From Pedobacter steynii (GTDB lineage: Bacteria > Bacteroidota > Bacteroidia > Sphingobacteriales > Sphingobacteriaceae): a stretch of 64,000 nt of DNA. The notes beneath the pieces are model-generated. The model searched no databases, was not told where the DNA came from, and saw only the letters and a program-made list of their open reading frames with translations. The stretch covers positions 496,001-560,000 of the forward strand of contig NZ_FNGY01000003.1 of NCBI RefSeq assembly GCF_900103665.1, written 5' to 3'. Positions within the stretch are counted from its first letter, which is position 1, and the number at the start of each line of letters is the position of its first letter. The position numbers and the translations under genes are program-made. Of the stretch, positions 50,466-60,092 are shown piece by piece.

Positions 50466-51962
50466 CTATTTTAAATCAGGGTTTTGTACCATCAGCGTAT
50501 TGTTCACCATTTCCACACGCGGGATTGGCCAGCAGAGTTTATTCAGCTCAAATGCTTTGTTTTCTTTAATCGCAACAATCCAGGGTTGCCCATCTTTTTT
50601 GAAGCGGACAGCGGCAAACATTTCGCTTCCGTTTTCCATAAAGAGCTCCATAAAAATTTCCTTAAAGATCAGGTCCATCAACTCATCAGAATTTTGCGGA
50701 TTTAAAGGCATCAGCACAGGGTTCGTTCTTTTGGAACGCATTTCATTGATCGGCGCAATTGCCGTTGAAATTGCAGCTCCTGTTCTAGCCAGCAACTCCG
50801 CCTTCATCAGGTACAATTCCGAATACCTGAAATAATAGGCCGCATACTTTTCATCCTTCGGATTCGCCTGTGCTCCCGCATACCTGCCCAGCCTGGCCAG
50901 TTTTTTGAAACAATAACATTGTTTATCGTCCCAGGTTTCCGGTGCACGTACCGATCCGGTAACCACTGGCCACCGTGGATCCGCCTTAAACCAATCTACC
51001 CCATATTTCAGTCCTGCTGTTAAAGTTTTATCTATCGGTAAAGGCAAACGGTCCCCGCCATAGATAATTCCATAGGTATAGTTAAAACCACCGGTATAAG
51101 CCCTGGAGCCATCATCTTCCAGATACCTTACAAAAAGATTCTCGTTTGAATCCCATGCTTTACCATACACATCAGCCAGGCTGGATTCCATGGCAAAAGA
51201 AGGCGAAGGATTGGCCAGAATTTCATTTACCAATGTTAAGGACAGTTGAAGATCCGCAGTCGTATTCCGGTATCCTCCACGGTATAGCAATAACTTCGCT
51301 TTTAATGCTTTTGCAAATTGCTTTGACAGGTAACGCGGAGAACTGAACTCCCCTAAATTTGCAATGGCATAATCCAGATCCTCATAAATTTTCTGATAAC
51401 TTTCGCCGACTGTTGAACGGGCTTTCAACACATTTTTAAGACTGATTACTTCATCCCGGCAAATGATACCGTAAGCATCCGCATCTTCTGCCCACCAATG
51501 ACCAAAATTCCAAAGCACATTCGCATGAATCCAGGCCCTCAGACACCTACCTTCTGCCACCATCGCTGTCCTTTCTGCAAGAGGAACTGCCGCATCTGAT
51601 AATTTACCTATGCCCTCAATTGCAAAGTTTGCTGCATTCAGGCTCTTATAAAAATTCTGCCAGATCCCGGGTACATTGGATCCGGGATTCGACTCGTTAT
51701 AAGTCAGGTCATAATCCGTCTGCGCCGTAATGTTTACAAAACCTGATTTTGTGGCCTGCGCTACATAAAGTGCGCCCGACCAGCTGTCATTCTGAAAACT
51801 GGCATACACCCCTCCCAGGGCTGCTTTTGCCGTAGTCAGGTCTTTAATTGCATTTTCACCCGTAAGGGAATGCAAAGGTTGCTCGTCAAGGAAATCTTTA
51901 CAGGATGGCAAAACAGCGCCAACGAAGAGCAGGAGGATAACATATAATTTCTTTTTCATCAC
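50466..51962 (-). CDS. SusD/RagB family lipoprotein (module C)
   Basis: A 498-residue lipoprotein with lipobox VLPSC (Cys20) and KDFLDEQPLHSLTGENAI. Helical SusD elements include MVAEGRCLRAWIHANVLWNFGHWW and YYFRYSELYLMKAELLARTG, with the C-terminal block KEIFMELFMENGSEMFAAVRF...LCWPIPRVEMVNNTLMVQNP, where the usual R-R-E-L sequence is replaced by MELFMENGSE, a more divergent variant. It follows susC by six bases, so both are made together. Ligand unknown. Confidence 0.9.
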   Translation of the reverse strand: MMKKKLYVILLLFVGAVLPSCKDFLDEQPLHSLTGENAIKDLTTAKAALGGVYASFQNDSWSGALYVAQATKSGFVNITAQTDYDLTYNESNPGSNVPGIWQNFYKSLNAANFAIEGIGKLSDAAVPLAERTAMVAEGRCLRAWIHANVLWNFGHWWAEDADAYGIICRDEVISLKNVLKARSTVGESYQKIYEDLDYAIANLGEFSSPRYLSKQFAKALKAKLLLYRGGYRNTTADLQLSLTLVNEILANPSPSFAMESSLADVYGKAWDSNENLFVRYLEDDGSRAYTGGFNYTYGIIYGGDRLPLPIDKTLTAGLKYGVDWFKADPRWPVVTGSVRAPETWDDKQCYCFKKLARLGRYAGAQANPKDEKYAAYYFRYSELYLMKAELLARTGAAISTAIAPINEMRSKRTNPVLMPLNPQNSDELMDLIFKEIFMELFMENGSEMFAAVRFKKDGQPWIVAIKENKAFELNKLCWPIPRVEMVNNTLMVQNPDLK

Positions 51963-51968
51963 GATAGC

Positions 51969-54900
51969 CTATTTAAAAGTGAACTTAATGCCTAGATTGT
52001 AATTTTTCGCAGATGGGTAATAGCTGCCATCGATCCCCATTCCCGTCCCTATAGCACTGGACGACCAGTTTCCCTGAGGATCAAAGCCCGGATAACGCGT
52101 TAAAGTAAAGAGGTTGCTCGCCTGGAAAGTCAGGTCAATTCCCTGAATGATCTTGTCTTTAAAGATCTTTTCCGGTAAACGGTAGCTGATGTTCAAAGCA
52201 CTAAGCCTCAAATAAGAAGCATCATACAGCCAAAAATCAGAAAACTCTCCATTTTCACCCAGGCCATAAGGTGTTATCCTTGGCATTGAAGCATCATAAG
52301 GACTTAATAAAGTGGCACTTCTGCCCGCAATCAGGTTACTCTGATTATAATTCCCCATATACCCCGCATCATCCATCGGCATGCTCCAAAGACGTTTATT
52401 GCCGTAAGCATAAGTGAATGTACCGTTGATCATAAAGCTTTTATAAAAGAAGGTCATCCCAAATCCTCCGAATAGTTTCGGGTCTGAACTTCCCAGTTTC
52501 ACCCGGTCGTCTGCATTGATGATTCCATCACCATTCTGATCCATAAAGTAAAGGTCTCCCGGGTTTTCTGCCGCGTCCCGGTAATATTGCTTTGCACCAG
52601 CAGACTTTCTTCCCTGAAGGGCGATGACCTCCTCGGCAGTTACAAATAAGCGGTTGGCTGTTTGATAGCCAAACCATTGCCCCGTCCTTTCTCCCTCTTT
52701 CACTTTCATGTACGTGGTGGCGTCACCGGGAAAATTGAGCTCCCTGGTCACCCCGTTAATCTTCATAATCCGATTGCTGTTTCTTGCTGCGTTAAAATCA
52801 AGTGTCAGGGTAAAATCTGTTCTTTTCAGCACATCTACACTAATGTCAAACTCAATTCCATTATTCTTCAATGAAGCAACATTGGAACTCACGCTGCTAA
52901 AGGAAGTGCTGGAAGGCAATGGCCTGCTATAAATCAGCTTGTCTGTTTTCTTCTGATAAATCCCGAATGAGCCCCGGATCCGTTCATCCCAAAGGCCGAA
53001 GTCAAGCCCTAAATCTGTCATCATCGTTTGCTCCCATTGCAAATCATTATTTCCGATAGAATTCGGTGCAATCGCAGGATTTTCATTATACCTGGAAGAG
53101 CCAACCCTGGTCATCCAGTCGTAATCCCCTAGGTTCTGTGATCCCGCCTTTCCGGTTGAAGCCCTTAATTTCAAATAGGAAATGACTTTACGCAGTTTTT
53201 CATTTTTCATAAAATCTTCCTCCGTAATCAACCAGGCTACTGCCGCTGAAGGAAAAATTCCCCAGCGCTTATCCGGTCCGAAACGGGAAGAGCCATCGCG
53301 GCGAACCGTTCCTGAAAGGATATACCTGTTGTTATACTTGTATTGCAGTCTTGCAAATTGTGAGATCAGTCCGCTTGCGGTATAACTCTCCCCAAGGCTT
53401 CCTCTCGTTGCTGCAGAAGGAAAATCATTCAGGATGTCATCATCAGGAAAGTTTGTGGCCTCCATGCTATACCCCAACCCGCTATTCTTCTCCATCGAAT
53501 AACCTGCCAGGCCCAATACATCATGCTTTCCAAATGTTTTTGCATAGGTCAGCGTATTTTCCCAGACACTCGTCTGGTTCTTGTTATTGCTCCAGGACCT
53601 GCTTCCTTCGGTATTAAAAGTACTGCCTCTGCGATCGTAATCCAATCGCTGTGTATTTGCATAATTGGCAGTATAGGCAGTCCTTAGAAGCAATCCGTCG
53701 AGGATGGTATATTCCAAAAATCCCGTTCCGTTAAACAGTTGTCCCGATCCGGATCTCGTGTTCAGAAGCGTGGTGTATGGATTTTCAGTATAGGCATCCC
53801 TGGTAAACAACGTTCCATCCGGATTGTAAACAGGAATATCCGGCCTGATCTTTTTCAGCACATCCAGCATATAATCCTTATTGTTTGTGTTTCTGGTAGA
53901 GCCGCTCAGGTTCAAGCCAAATTTAAAGCCCTTTCTTAATTTAGCTTCCAGGTTAAGCCGGCCACCATACAGCTTACTTCCTCCCGTTTTTACAATACCA
54001 TCCATATTGGTATTGTTCAGAGAAACATAGTACGCGATATTTTTAGTTCCGCCCCTCAGAGAGACATCATGCTGCTGGGTCAATGGATTCCGGGTCATTT
54101 CCTTCATCCAATTGGTGTTTCCCTCATAATACGCACCTTTCAGTTTTTTAAGATCACTGGCTTTGAACTCACTGGTATTCAAACTAAAAAAAGCCTGTTC
54201 ATCAAGAAATAATCTCGTAAAGTAGTCGAAACCTCCCTGGTTCATCACCTCTTTTCTTGCTGCGATATCGGCAAAGTTCTGGTATTCCGGCCCCTCCATA
54301 TATTTATATCCATTAAAATCCTGCTTTTGATAACCCAAACGCGTGGAGACTTCAATGGTAGGGTTCATCCCTTCTTTTCCTCTTTTGGTACTCACAATCA
54401 CGACTCCATTTGCGGCCCTGGATCCATACAACGCCGTTGCAGAGGCATCTTTAAGGATGTCGATACTTTCTACATCATTCAGGTTCAGGTTATATAGAGA
54501 ATTGGCAATGTTTCCCGAAGTAGCGGAAGAATAATCCGGGACGCCATCAATGACCCATAGTGGCTGGTTATTTCCGGAAAGGGAAGATGCCCCCCTGATC
54601 ACGACACTGATTGGAGAGGTTGGGGAGGCCGACTGGATCGCCACGTTTACCCCGGAAGCTTTACCTTGCAATAAGCTTTGAACCGTGGAGCCCATTGGTG
54701 CATTTCGGATTTCCTTTTGTCCGAGGCTGGCAATAGACCCGGCAATGTCCTTCTTTTTTGCAGTACCATAGGCCATCACCACAATCTGATCTAAAGAACC
54801 CAGACTTTCTTCCAGTACAATGTTCAGCTCTCTTGCCCCTTGTACTGCGATTTCTTTTTGCTTATAGCCAATAAAGGAAACCAACAATACCACTTTGTCC

Positions 54901-55487
54901 TCAATATTTTTTAGCACAAACTCTCCCTGAGCATTGGTCATCACTGCCTTCCCACTCTCCTTTACCTTTACTGTGGCTCCAGGTAAAGGTTGACCTTTTG
55001 CATCTGTAACCCGACCTTTAAGGTCTTTCTGGGGGAGCTCTGCCCTTGTTTTAGCTTCCTTTCCCAGCGAAACCTTCTGGGCAATCACAATCGTTTTATT
55101 CTCTATGCTATAATCAAAAGGCTGGTCCCTGAAGCATAAATGCAAAACTTCAGAAAGCTCAGCTTTCACCACATTCAGCGTCACCGGCTTTGCCGATCGC
55201 AACAGGCTAAAATTGTAAAAGAACACATAGCCGGTTTGTTTTTTGATGGAGGAAAAGACTTTCTCCAATGGCACATCTTTTCCGGTATAAGTCACCGTTT
55301 GTGAATAGCTGCTGGCAAAAACATTCATCACGACCAAGGTTGTCAGAAAAAAGGTGAGTTTCATAATCAGTCCTAGTTGAGCTGAAAACTGCAGTTTTGG
55401 CATACGAGGAACCGGATGCCAAAATCTTTGTAAGTCATCATCATGGCGACCGCCTTTCGAGCAATCACCAGGTATAAAAAAAATCAT
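51969..55487 (-). CDS. SusC-type TonB receptor with STN signalling domain (module C)
   Basis: 1172 residues from the first ATG; the signal core begins at Met42 (MKLTFFLTTLVVMNVFASSYSQ). STN domain about 64-135 (VTYTGKDVPLEKVFSSIKKQ, then LCFRDQPFDYSI), carboxypeptidase-like domain about 155-235 (GRVTDAKGQPLPGATVKVKE), plug with QIVVMAYGTAKKKDIAGSIAS and DASATALYGSRAANGVVIVSTKRG, and a barrel ending in YNLGIKFTFK, with a terminal Lys after the aromatic. It should import a ligand and relay the bound state to FecR. Substrate unknown. Confidence 0.92.
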   Translation of the reverse strand: MIFFIPGDCSKGGRHDDDLQRFWHPVPRMPKLQFSAQLGLIMKLTFFLTTLVVMNVFASSYSQTVTYTGKDVPLEKVFSSIKKQTGYVFFYNFSLLRSAKPVTLNVVKAELSEVLHLCFRDQPFDYSIENKTIVIAQKVSLGKEAKTRAELPQKDLKGRVTDAKGQPLPGATVKVKESGKAVMTNAQGEFVLKNIEDKVVLLVSFIGYKQKEIAVQGARELNIVLEESLGSLDQIVVMAYGTAKKKDIAGSIASLGQKEIRNAPMGSTVQSLLQGKASGVNVAIQSASPTSPISVVIRGASSLSGNNQPLWVIDGVPDYSSATSGNIANSLYNLNLNDVESIDILKDASATALYGSRAANGVVIVSTKRGKEGMNPTIEVSTRLGYQKQDFNGYKYMEGPEYQNFADIAARKEVMNQGGFDYFTRLFLDEQAFFSLNTSEFKASDLKKLKGAYYEGNTNWMKEMTRNPLTQQHDVSLRGGTKNIAYYVSLNNTNMDGIVKTGGSKLYGGRLNLEAKLRKGFKFGLNLSGSTRNTNNKDYMLDVLKKIRPDIPVYNPDGTLFTRDAYTENPYTTLLNTRSGSGQLFNGTGFLEYTILDGLLLRTAYTANYANTQRLDYDRRGSTFNTEGSRSWSNNKNQTSVWENTLTYAKTFGKHDVLGLAGYSMEKNSGLGYSMEATNFPDDDILNDFPSAATRGSLGESYTASGLISQFARLQYKYNNRYILSGTVRRDGSSRFGPDKRWGIFPSAAVAWLITEEDFMKNEKLRKVISYLKLRASTGKAGSQNLGDYDWMTRVGSSRYNENPAIAPNSIGNNDLQWEQTMMTDLGLDFGLWDERIRGSFGIYQKKTDKLIYSRPLPSSTSFSSVSSNVASLKNNGIEFDISVDVLKRTDFTLTLDFNAARNSNRIMKINGVTRELNFPGDATTYMKVKEGERTGQWFGYQTANRLFVTAEEVIALQGRKSAGAKQYYRDAAENPGDLYFMDQNGDGIINADDRVKLGSSDPKLFGGFGMTFFYKSFMINGTFTYAYGNKRLWSMPMDDAGYMGNYNQSNLIAGRSATLLSPYDASMPRITPYGLGENGEFSDFWLYDASYLRLSALNISYRLPEKIFKDKIIQGIDLTFQASNLFTLTRYPGFDPQGNWSSSAIGTGMGIDGSYYPSAKNYNLGIKFTFK

Positions 55488-55511
55488 ACATTTGTTAGGT
55501 TTAGGTTGAAG
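55485..55511 (-). promoter_or_regulatory. Conserved box at susC start, module C
   Basis: Minus strand AACCTAAACCTAACAAATG+TATG ends in the susC start codon; shares ACAAATGTATG and an AACC-rich stretch with module A. Confidence 0.45.
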
Positions 55512-55580
55512 AATAAGGTTTGTTGAACATTTTTTATTGAATTAAACCTAGACTCAGGATCTTCTTAATAAAGACCCTTC

Positions 55581-55607
55581 GCCAGGAGTGTTGCAAGCGC
55601 TCCTGGC
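55581..55607. other. fecR-susC intergenic hairpin, module C
   Basis: GCCAGGAG / CTCCTGGC perfect 8-bp stem, 11-base loop, 31 bases after the fecR stop. A T-rich run follows on the plus strand only. Confidence 0.6.
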
Positions 55608-55638
55608 TTTCTTTTGGTTTAATTCTTTACGGGTAACA

Positions 55639-56841
55639 TTATGGCATAACGATCACCTCCCTTCCTTCAATTCTAAAATGAATCTGGCTTTTATTCAATA
55701 TTTTGAGTGCCTGAACCAAGGTTAAGTCTTTTTGAATCGCCCCTCCGAATTCCAATGCCGGAACAGCCCCTTCATAACGGACCGTCACATCGTACCAACG
55801 GGCGATCTGCCGCATCACAGTTTTGATGTCGGCACGGTTAAACTGCAGGTATCCGGCTTTCCAGGCCAGACATTCTTCCGTATCGGCGGGAACCACCTTT
55901 ATTTTATGTTGACTCAATATAGATTGCTGCCCTGGCCGAAGCAGGAAACTCCCCGTCCCTGGCATTACCCTCAGGCTTCCTTCCAACAGCGTAGTCTTCG
56001 TACTCTCCTCATCATCATAAGAATTTACGTTAAAATGCGTTCCCAATACCTCTATCACCTGCGCTTTTCCGGCTATATCAGCGCCGGTACTTACCTTAAA
56101 TGGCTGTTCTTTATTCTTTGCCACTTCAAAATAAGCTTCCCCATTTAGTATAACATGGCGCTGTTTGAGTTTATTAAAAGACTGTGGAAAGGTCAGAGCG
56201 GATGCGGCATTGAGCCAAACCTTAGTTCCATCAGGCAGATTGATCTGATATTGGCCACCGCGTGGAGTGGCTATGGTATTGTATTTTGGCTGTCCATCAG
56301 AGGCTTCATTTTCCGACCCGTCGGAAGAACTCGTATCATAGATCACCTGTCCCTCTGCTGTCTTTCGGATAGTAATTCCCGCCTGCCTGGCAAGGGCGCC
56401 ATTTTCGGCATCGGTCAATGAGATCTCCGATCCATCGGCAAGGATCAGGATGGCTTTATTCCCACCGGGAGCAATATCGGCGGTAACCTGTTCAGGAAAA
56501 GCACTTATCGGTTCCGGAACAACCTGTCTATAAAAATATAGCCCTACAGAGAGCGTTAATAACAACACCGCAGCCGCAAGCCATCGGAACCGCGCAAGGA
56601 ATGGTTTCCTTTTGATGACCAGTGGCTGATCAATTCCGACAATTTTCGTCAACATCCCGGACCAAATCAAATCTCCGGTCATATTTGGGGAAGGTTCCTG
56701 CTGTTCCGACATCATTTCCGAAATTCCCTCCACAACAGTTTCCTCTTCCGTCCCCGTCAATTCCAGCAACTGCAGGCTTTCGGCTGCACTGAGTGTCCCT
56801 TTTTCAAATTTCCCCAATAGATATTTTACCTGTTCCTTCAT
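55639..56841 (-). CDS. FecR family anti-sigma regulator (module C)
   Basis: 400 residues. The cytoplasmic part (1-80) is acidic and longer than in module A; a single membrane helix follows (FRWLAAAVLLLTLSVGLYFY, about 85-104). FecR domain motifs: PGGNKAILILADGSEISLTDAENG, TPRGGQYQINLPDGTKVWLNAASALTF, GEAYFEVAKNKEQPF, EVLGTHFNVNSYDDEESTKTTLLEG. DUF4974 at the end (FNRADIKTVMRQIARWYDVTVRY ... FGGAIQKDLTLVQALKIL). Closer in sequence to module B FecR than to module A. It is 60 bases after the sigma gene. Confidence 0.93.
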   Translation of the reverse strand: MKEQVKYLLGKFEKGTLSAAESLQLLELTGTEEETVVEGISEMMSEQQEPSPNMTGDLIWSGMLTKIVGIDQPLVIKRKPFLARFRWLAAAVLLLTLSVGLYFYRQVVPEPISAFPEQVTADIAPGGNKAILILADGSEISLTDAENGALARQAGITIRKTAEGQVIYDTSSSDGSENEASDGQPKYNTIATPRGGQYQINLPDGTKVWLNAASALTFPQSFNKLKQRHVILNGEAYFEVAKNKEQPFKVSTGADIAGKAQVIEVLGTHFNVNSYDDEESTKTTLLEGSLRVMPGTGSFLLRPGQQSILSQHKIKVVPADTEECLAWKAGYLQFNRADIKTVMRQIARWYDVTVRYEGAVPALEFGGAIQKDLTLVQALKILNKSQIHFRIEGREVIVMP

Positions 56842-56901
56842 AGCTTCTGATACTAAGAAGCCGCAAAGGCAATTAAGGACTATCGGGAATAAAAAAAAAT
56901 A

Positions 56902-57495
56902 TTATTTCAATAAGGCGAGATAAGCCAATATACTGAGGGTCACACCGTGATGGCGCAAATGTTCCCGTATGGACTTCAGAGAGATCACCAATGCATTTTT
57001 TACCGTATTTGGGGAAAGGTTGAGCGAAGCAGCAATTTCAGGAATGTTTAATCCCTGGCCCCTGCTCATCAGATAAATCTTTTTTCGTTGCGACGGTAGC
57101 CGGTCAACAGCATCGGTAATCAGGTGATTGATTTCATTGAGCTGAATTGTATCTACTGTCGTATTGCTTTCATTGGGCTGATCTAGCCGGAGGTTATCGA
57201 TGGCCCTGGCTTGCTTCAGTACTTTTCTAAGGTGACCAAGACATTCGTTCGAAGCATACTTATACAACCATGCTTTTACATTCTCTACCTCATCCAGCTT
57301 ATCTCTGTTTAACCAAACCCTCAAAAAAGTATCCTGAATAATTTCTTCTGCGGCTGCAGACGATTTTGTAAAGCGCAAAGCGAAAGCTTGTAATACAGGT
57401 AAGTAATGATAGAACAAAATACCAAATGCCTGCTCATCCCCTTCCGAAATTTGCTTCAACAACAGCCGTTCATTAAAAATTTGTTTTAATGTCAT
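56902..57495 (-). CDS. ECF RNA polymerase sigma-70 factor (module C)
   Basis: A 197-residue ECF sigma. Region 2: AFGILFYHYLPVLQAFALRFTKSSAAAEEIIQDTFLRVWLNRDKL; region 4: LPSQRKKIYLMSRGQGLNIPEIAASLNLSPNTVKNALVISLKSIREHL with helix-turn-helix IPEIAASLNLSPNTVKNAL. Part of the FecR-linked group. It is the first gene of module C and would be expected to drive the module C operon. No clear vegetative promoter is seen in the 150 bases upstream. Confidence 0.92.
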   Translation of the reverse strand: MTLKQIFNERLLLKQISEGDEQAFGILFYHYLPVLQAFALRFTKSSAAAEEIIQDTFLRVWLNRDKLDEVENVKAWLYKYASNECLGHLRKVLKQARAIDNLRLDQPNESNTTVDTIQLNEINHLITDAVDRLPSQRKKIYLMSRGQGLNIPEIAASLNLSPNTVKNALVISLKSIREHLRHHGVTLSILAYLALLK

Positions 57496-57645
57496 ACCCT
57501 TAATTTCCCCCTACATATCCTGAAATGCCTTTTTTGAAGACCTGAAATACGTACCGTAATGTTAAATAATTATTTTGAAACCATCGGCATTGTAAAATAC
57601 AACCTCCAATAATCCGTCAAAAATCCAACATAAAAAAAGGCACAA

Positions 57646-58125
57646 CTATTTGTCTGGTTCGGCCGCAGCCCTGTTCCGGCTCAATTTCAAGGTATCTGAA
57701 GAAGAATCACCAAGATAAAAAACCACTGGAGGCCCCGTCTTTGTTTGTTTTGGCCGGTCACTACACTCTCCTGAAAACGTGATGCTGTCGGTAAAGAAAA
57801 CCACTTTCGAACTGTCCTCAAAATAATACCTTCCAAACACAGAGGTGAAGCAGTCATTTCCACACCAGGCAACGTAATTACTTACAAAGTGTTCCTTGTC
57901 AACAAAGTCGATGACGTTCCCAACCCATCTTCCAGCGCTATCTGAATGGGGTATAAGTACATAATCATCCGCTTCATTTGAAAACCCAAACAATTGTTTC
58001 GTTTCAAATCTCTTCATTGAAAGTGTATTTTCAGCTGCAGTATAAGCATGTACTTCGGTGTGGCGACTGTTACAACTTAAGGTAAGTGCAATCAGGATAA
58101 GGTATAAAATAAGAGTAGGCTTCAT
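57646..58125 (-). CDS. Hypothetical lipoprotein
   Basis: From the ATG at 58123-58125 the protein has 159 residues: a signal peptide with lipobox ALTLSC (Cys18), then a domain of about 120 residues with paired cysteines (VAWCGNDCFTSVFG and TFSGECSD) and aromatic strands (RYYFEDSSKVVFFTDSITF). I recognise no family. A start 39 bases upstream is possible but would precede the signal core with a polar stretch. It lies between module C and the beta-glucan locus, and may belong to neither. Codon usage looks like that of its neighbours. Confidence 0.6.
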   Translation of the reverse strand: MKPTLILYLILIALTLSCNSRHTEVHAYTAAENTLSMKRFETKQLFGFSNEADDYVLIPHSDSAGRWVGNVIDFVDKEHFVSNYVAWCGNDCFTSVFGRYYFEDSSKVVFFTDSITFSGECSDRPKQTKTGPPVVFYLGDSSSDTLKLSRNRAAAEPDK

Positions 58126-58250
58126 GTGGTAATGACGCCAATAGCCCGGATATTCCATAACCATACCGCATAATAATAATTCAACACAACCATTATCCCC
58201 ACAGTCCGCCTAAACCGGAGAATTCGGCTACTCCCACTCCATTTATAAAC

Positions 58251-58279
58251 AAAAAAAGATGGCCTCTCCAGACCATCTT
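58251..58279 (-). terminator. Terminator of the GH16-GH5 unit
   Basis: AAGATGG / CCATCTT stem, 10-base loop, followed by seven T on the minus strand, 29 bases beyond the GH5 stop. Confidence 0.82.
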
Positions 58280-58307
58280 ATCAATTTACAATTAAACACG
58301 AGAGCGT

Positions 58308-60083
58308 TTACTTTTCAAAGCGGATGCTGCTAAAATTGAAGCCTCCGGTATTTATATAAACTTTCAATTTCTGTATCCCTTTCGTTAACCTGATTCCTTT
58401 CAGCAGTAGCGGCTTGAAAAGCGCCAGTCCGCCGGTTTGTGGAATGTTTTTATTGGCAACGATTGTTTTCCCATTCCTCAATATGGAAACATTCCCCTTG
58501 CTGTCTTTTGCAGCAACACCGAGGTTCAAGCAATAAACTCCTGCTTCCTGCACGTTAATAGTATACTGCAACCATTCCCCGGCTTCGGTATCACTCACAA
58601 AACACCCTTGTTCCCGAGCCCCATTCTTTCGGATGTCTACCCCGTCATTCCGATAGGTCCTGCCCCGGTTTCCAATGGTTGTCTTTTGCGTGGAAACATG
58701 GTAATCTGCAGTATCCTGATCAAAATAAGCTTGTCCGTTGACCCCTAAATCATAATCTGCCGCAGCAAGGATAGCTCCTGGTTTGATCACATTCGCTTTA
58801 AACGGCTTCGTTTCCGAAGAAAAAGGCTGACGAAACATCGCGTCTACCACATCTGCATGAAAGATATTGTGCTCTATTTTCAAATCTTCCGAAAGCCGCA
58901 TCAAACCTTTTTCGGCAATAGCAGCCGAAGGTTTTGGCCCATCCCCGTTCCAGTACTTCAATACCGCATCGTATTCCGGATTGCTTTTTACCTGCAATGG
59001 ATTGTTGTGTCCCAGCTTTTTCAATGGCCACCAGGCCCAGCCGATGTTATTCTTTTCAAAAAGACGAATTGCTTCTGTGAACCAAACGTTTGAATTTTCT
59101 CCCGTTTCTCCCAACCAGACCGGCACATTCTGTTCTGTTCTTGCCTTTTCCATCCCCCCTACTGAAGCCTGGTCATTAAAGGCCCAGTATTTATGAAAGC
59201 TGAGCACCATATTGTTATCCCAGAGTGGAAAAATTCCGTTATAGTTATTTCCCCAGCCATTCCCTTCAATGATCAGCATGTGCTTTTGATCCACTTCCCT
59301 GATGGCTTTGGTGATCTCTACCATCAGCTTTCTCAACCCTACATTTTTCTGTTCTTTTAATCCGTTTTTGTCATTTTCCAGATCTTCAAATCCCCAATTG
59401 GGCTCGTTGATGACATCATAGGCGCCAACCCAGGGTTCATTTGCATATCTTTCTGCCAGTTTACGCCAGAGTGCCACTGTCTTTTGCTGATTGGCTTCAC
59501 TGTCCCATAAAGAAGGTTTCTGCGGATCACGGTCGGAAATATTTAAATCGTTTCCTTGTCCGCCGGGCGCGGCATGCAGGTCCAGAATGAGGTAGAGCTG
59601 ATACTCCTTACACCAGGCCAGCAGGCTATCCGTCATGGCAAATCCCTGTTCAAGCCAGGTATTTTGTCCCGGTACAGGCTCCTGATCTACAGGTAAAGTA
59701 TACAAGTTAAAATGCATTGGGAGGCGGACAGAATTAAATCCCCAGTCTTTCATCGCCTTAATGTCTGCTTTACGCGTATGGTTAGCGCGCCATGCTTTAT
59801 AAAATAATTTGGTCTTATCTTCCCCAATCAGGTCCTTAACCCTTTCCCGGATTTTAAACTGCTGCCCCTCATTATTCAGGCCTAACATGTACCCTTCCTG
59901 AACCATCCATCCTCCAAAACCCATTCCTCTCAACAGCACATTTTCACCCTTTTCATTTACAATCCTTTTCCCTTCTGTTTTCAGGAAGCTCTGGGCACCG
60001 GCATTTTTCAGGCCTGAAAAAAGCAGAATTACACACCACACTACACTTAACGGAATTGCTTGTCTTATCTTCATATTCTTCAT
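58308..60083 (-). CDS. GH5 family glycoside hydrolase with C-terminal carbohydrate-binding module
   Basis: 591 residues with a signal peptide (to about residue 31, AGAQ). The GH5 (beta/alpha)8 domain covers about 35-385: FGGWMVQEGYML, WGFNSVRLPMHF, LYLILDLHAAPGGQGND, VINEPNWGF with acid/base Glu227, FHKYWAFND and WLGETGENS with nucleophile Glu326. The C-terminal 140 residues (DYDLGVNGQAYFDQDTADYHVS ... AGEWLQYTINVQEAGVYCLNLGVA) resemble CBM6-type beta-sandwiches. GH5 includes cellulases, mannanases and beta-1,3/1,6-glucanases; paired with GH16 a beta-glucan target is inferred. Nine bases follow the GH16 stop. Confidence 0.88.
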   Translation of the reverse strand: MKNMKIRQAIPLSVVWCVILLFSGLKNAGAQSFLKTEGKRIVNEKGENVLLRGMGFGGWMVQEGYMLGLNNEGQQFKIRERVKDLIGEDKTKLFYKAWRANHTRKADIKAMKDWGFNSVRLPMHFNLYTLPVDQEPVPGQNTWLEQGFAMTDSLLAWCKEYQLYLILDLHAAPGGQGNDLNISDRDPQKPSLWDSEANQQKTVALWRKLAERYANEPWVGAYDVINEPNWGFEDLENDKNGLKEQKNVGLRKLMVEITKAIREVDQKHMLIIEGNGWGNNYNGIFPLWDNNMVLSFHKYWAFNDQASVGGMEKARTEQNVPVWLGETGENSNVWFTEAIRLFEKNNIGWAWWPLKKLGHNNPLQVKSNPEYDAVLKYWNGDGPKPSAAIAEKGLMRLSEDLKIEHNIFHADVVDAMFRQPFSSETKPFKANVIKPGAILAAADYDLGVNGQAYFDQDTADYHVSTQKTTIGNRGRTYRNDGVDIRKNGAREQGCFVSDTEAGEWLQYTINVQEAGVYCLNLGVAAKDSKGNVSILRNGKTIVANKNIPQTGGLALFKPLLLKGIRLTKGIQKLKVYINTGGFNFSSIRFEK

Positions 60084-60092
60084 TTCCGCTTT

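Noticed and set aside
29123..57495. Triple module as an assembly artefact
   Set aside because: SusC, SusD and FecR of the three modules differ widely in sequence and length and the slot genes are unrelated, so it cannot be a mis-joined repeat.
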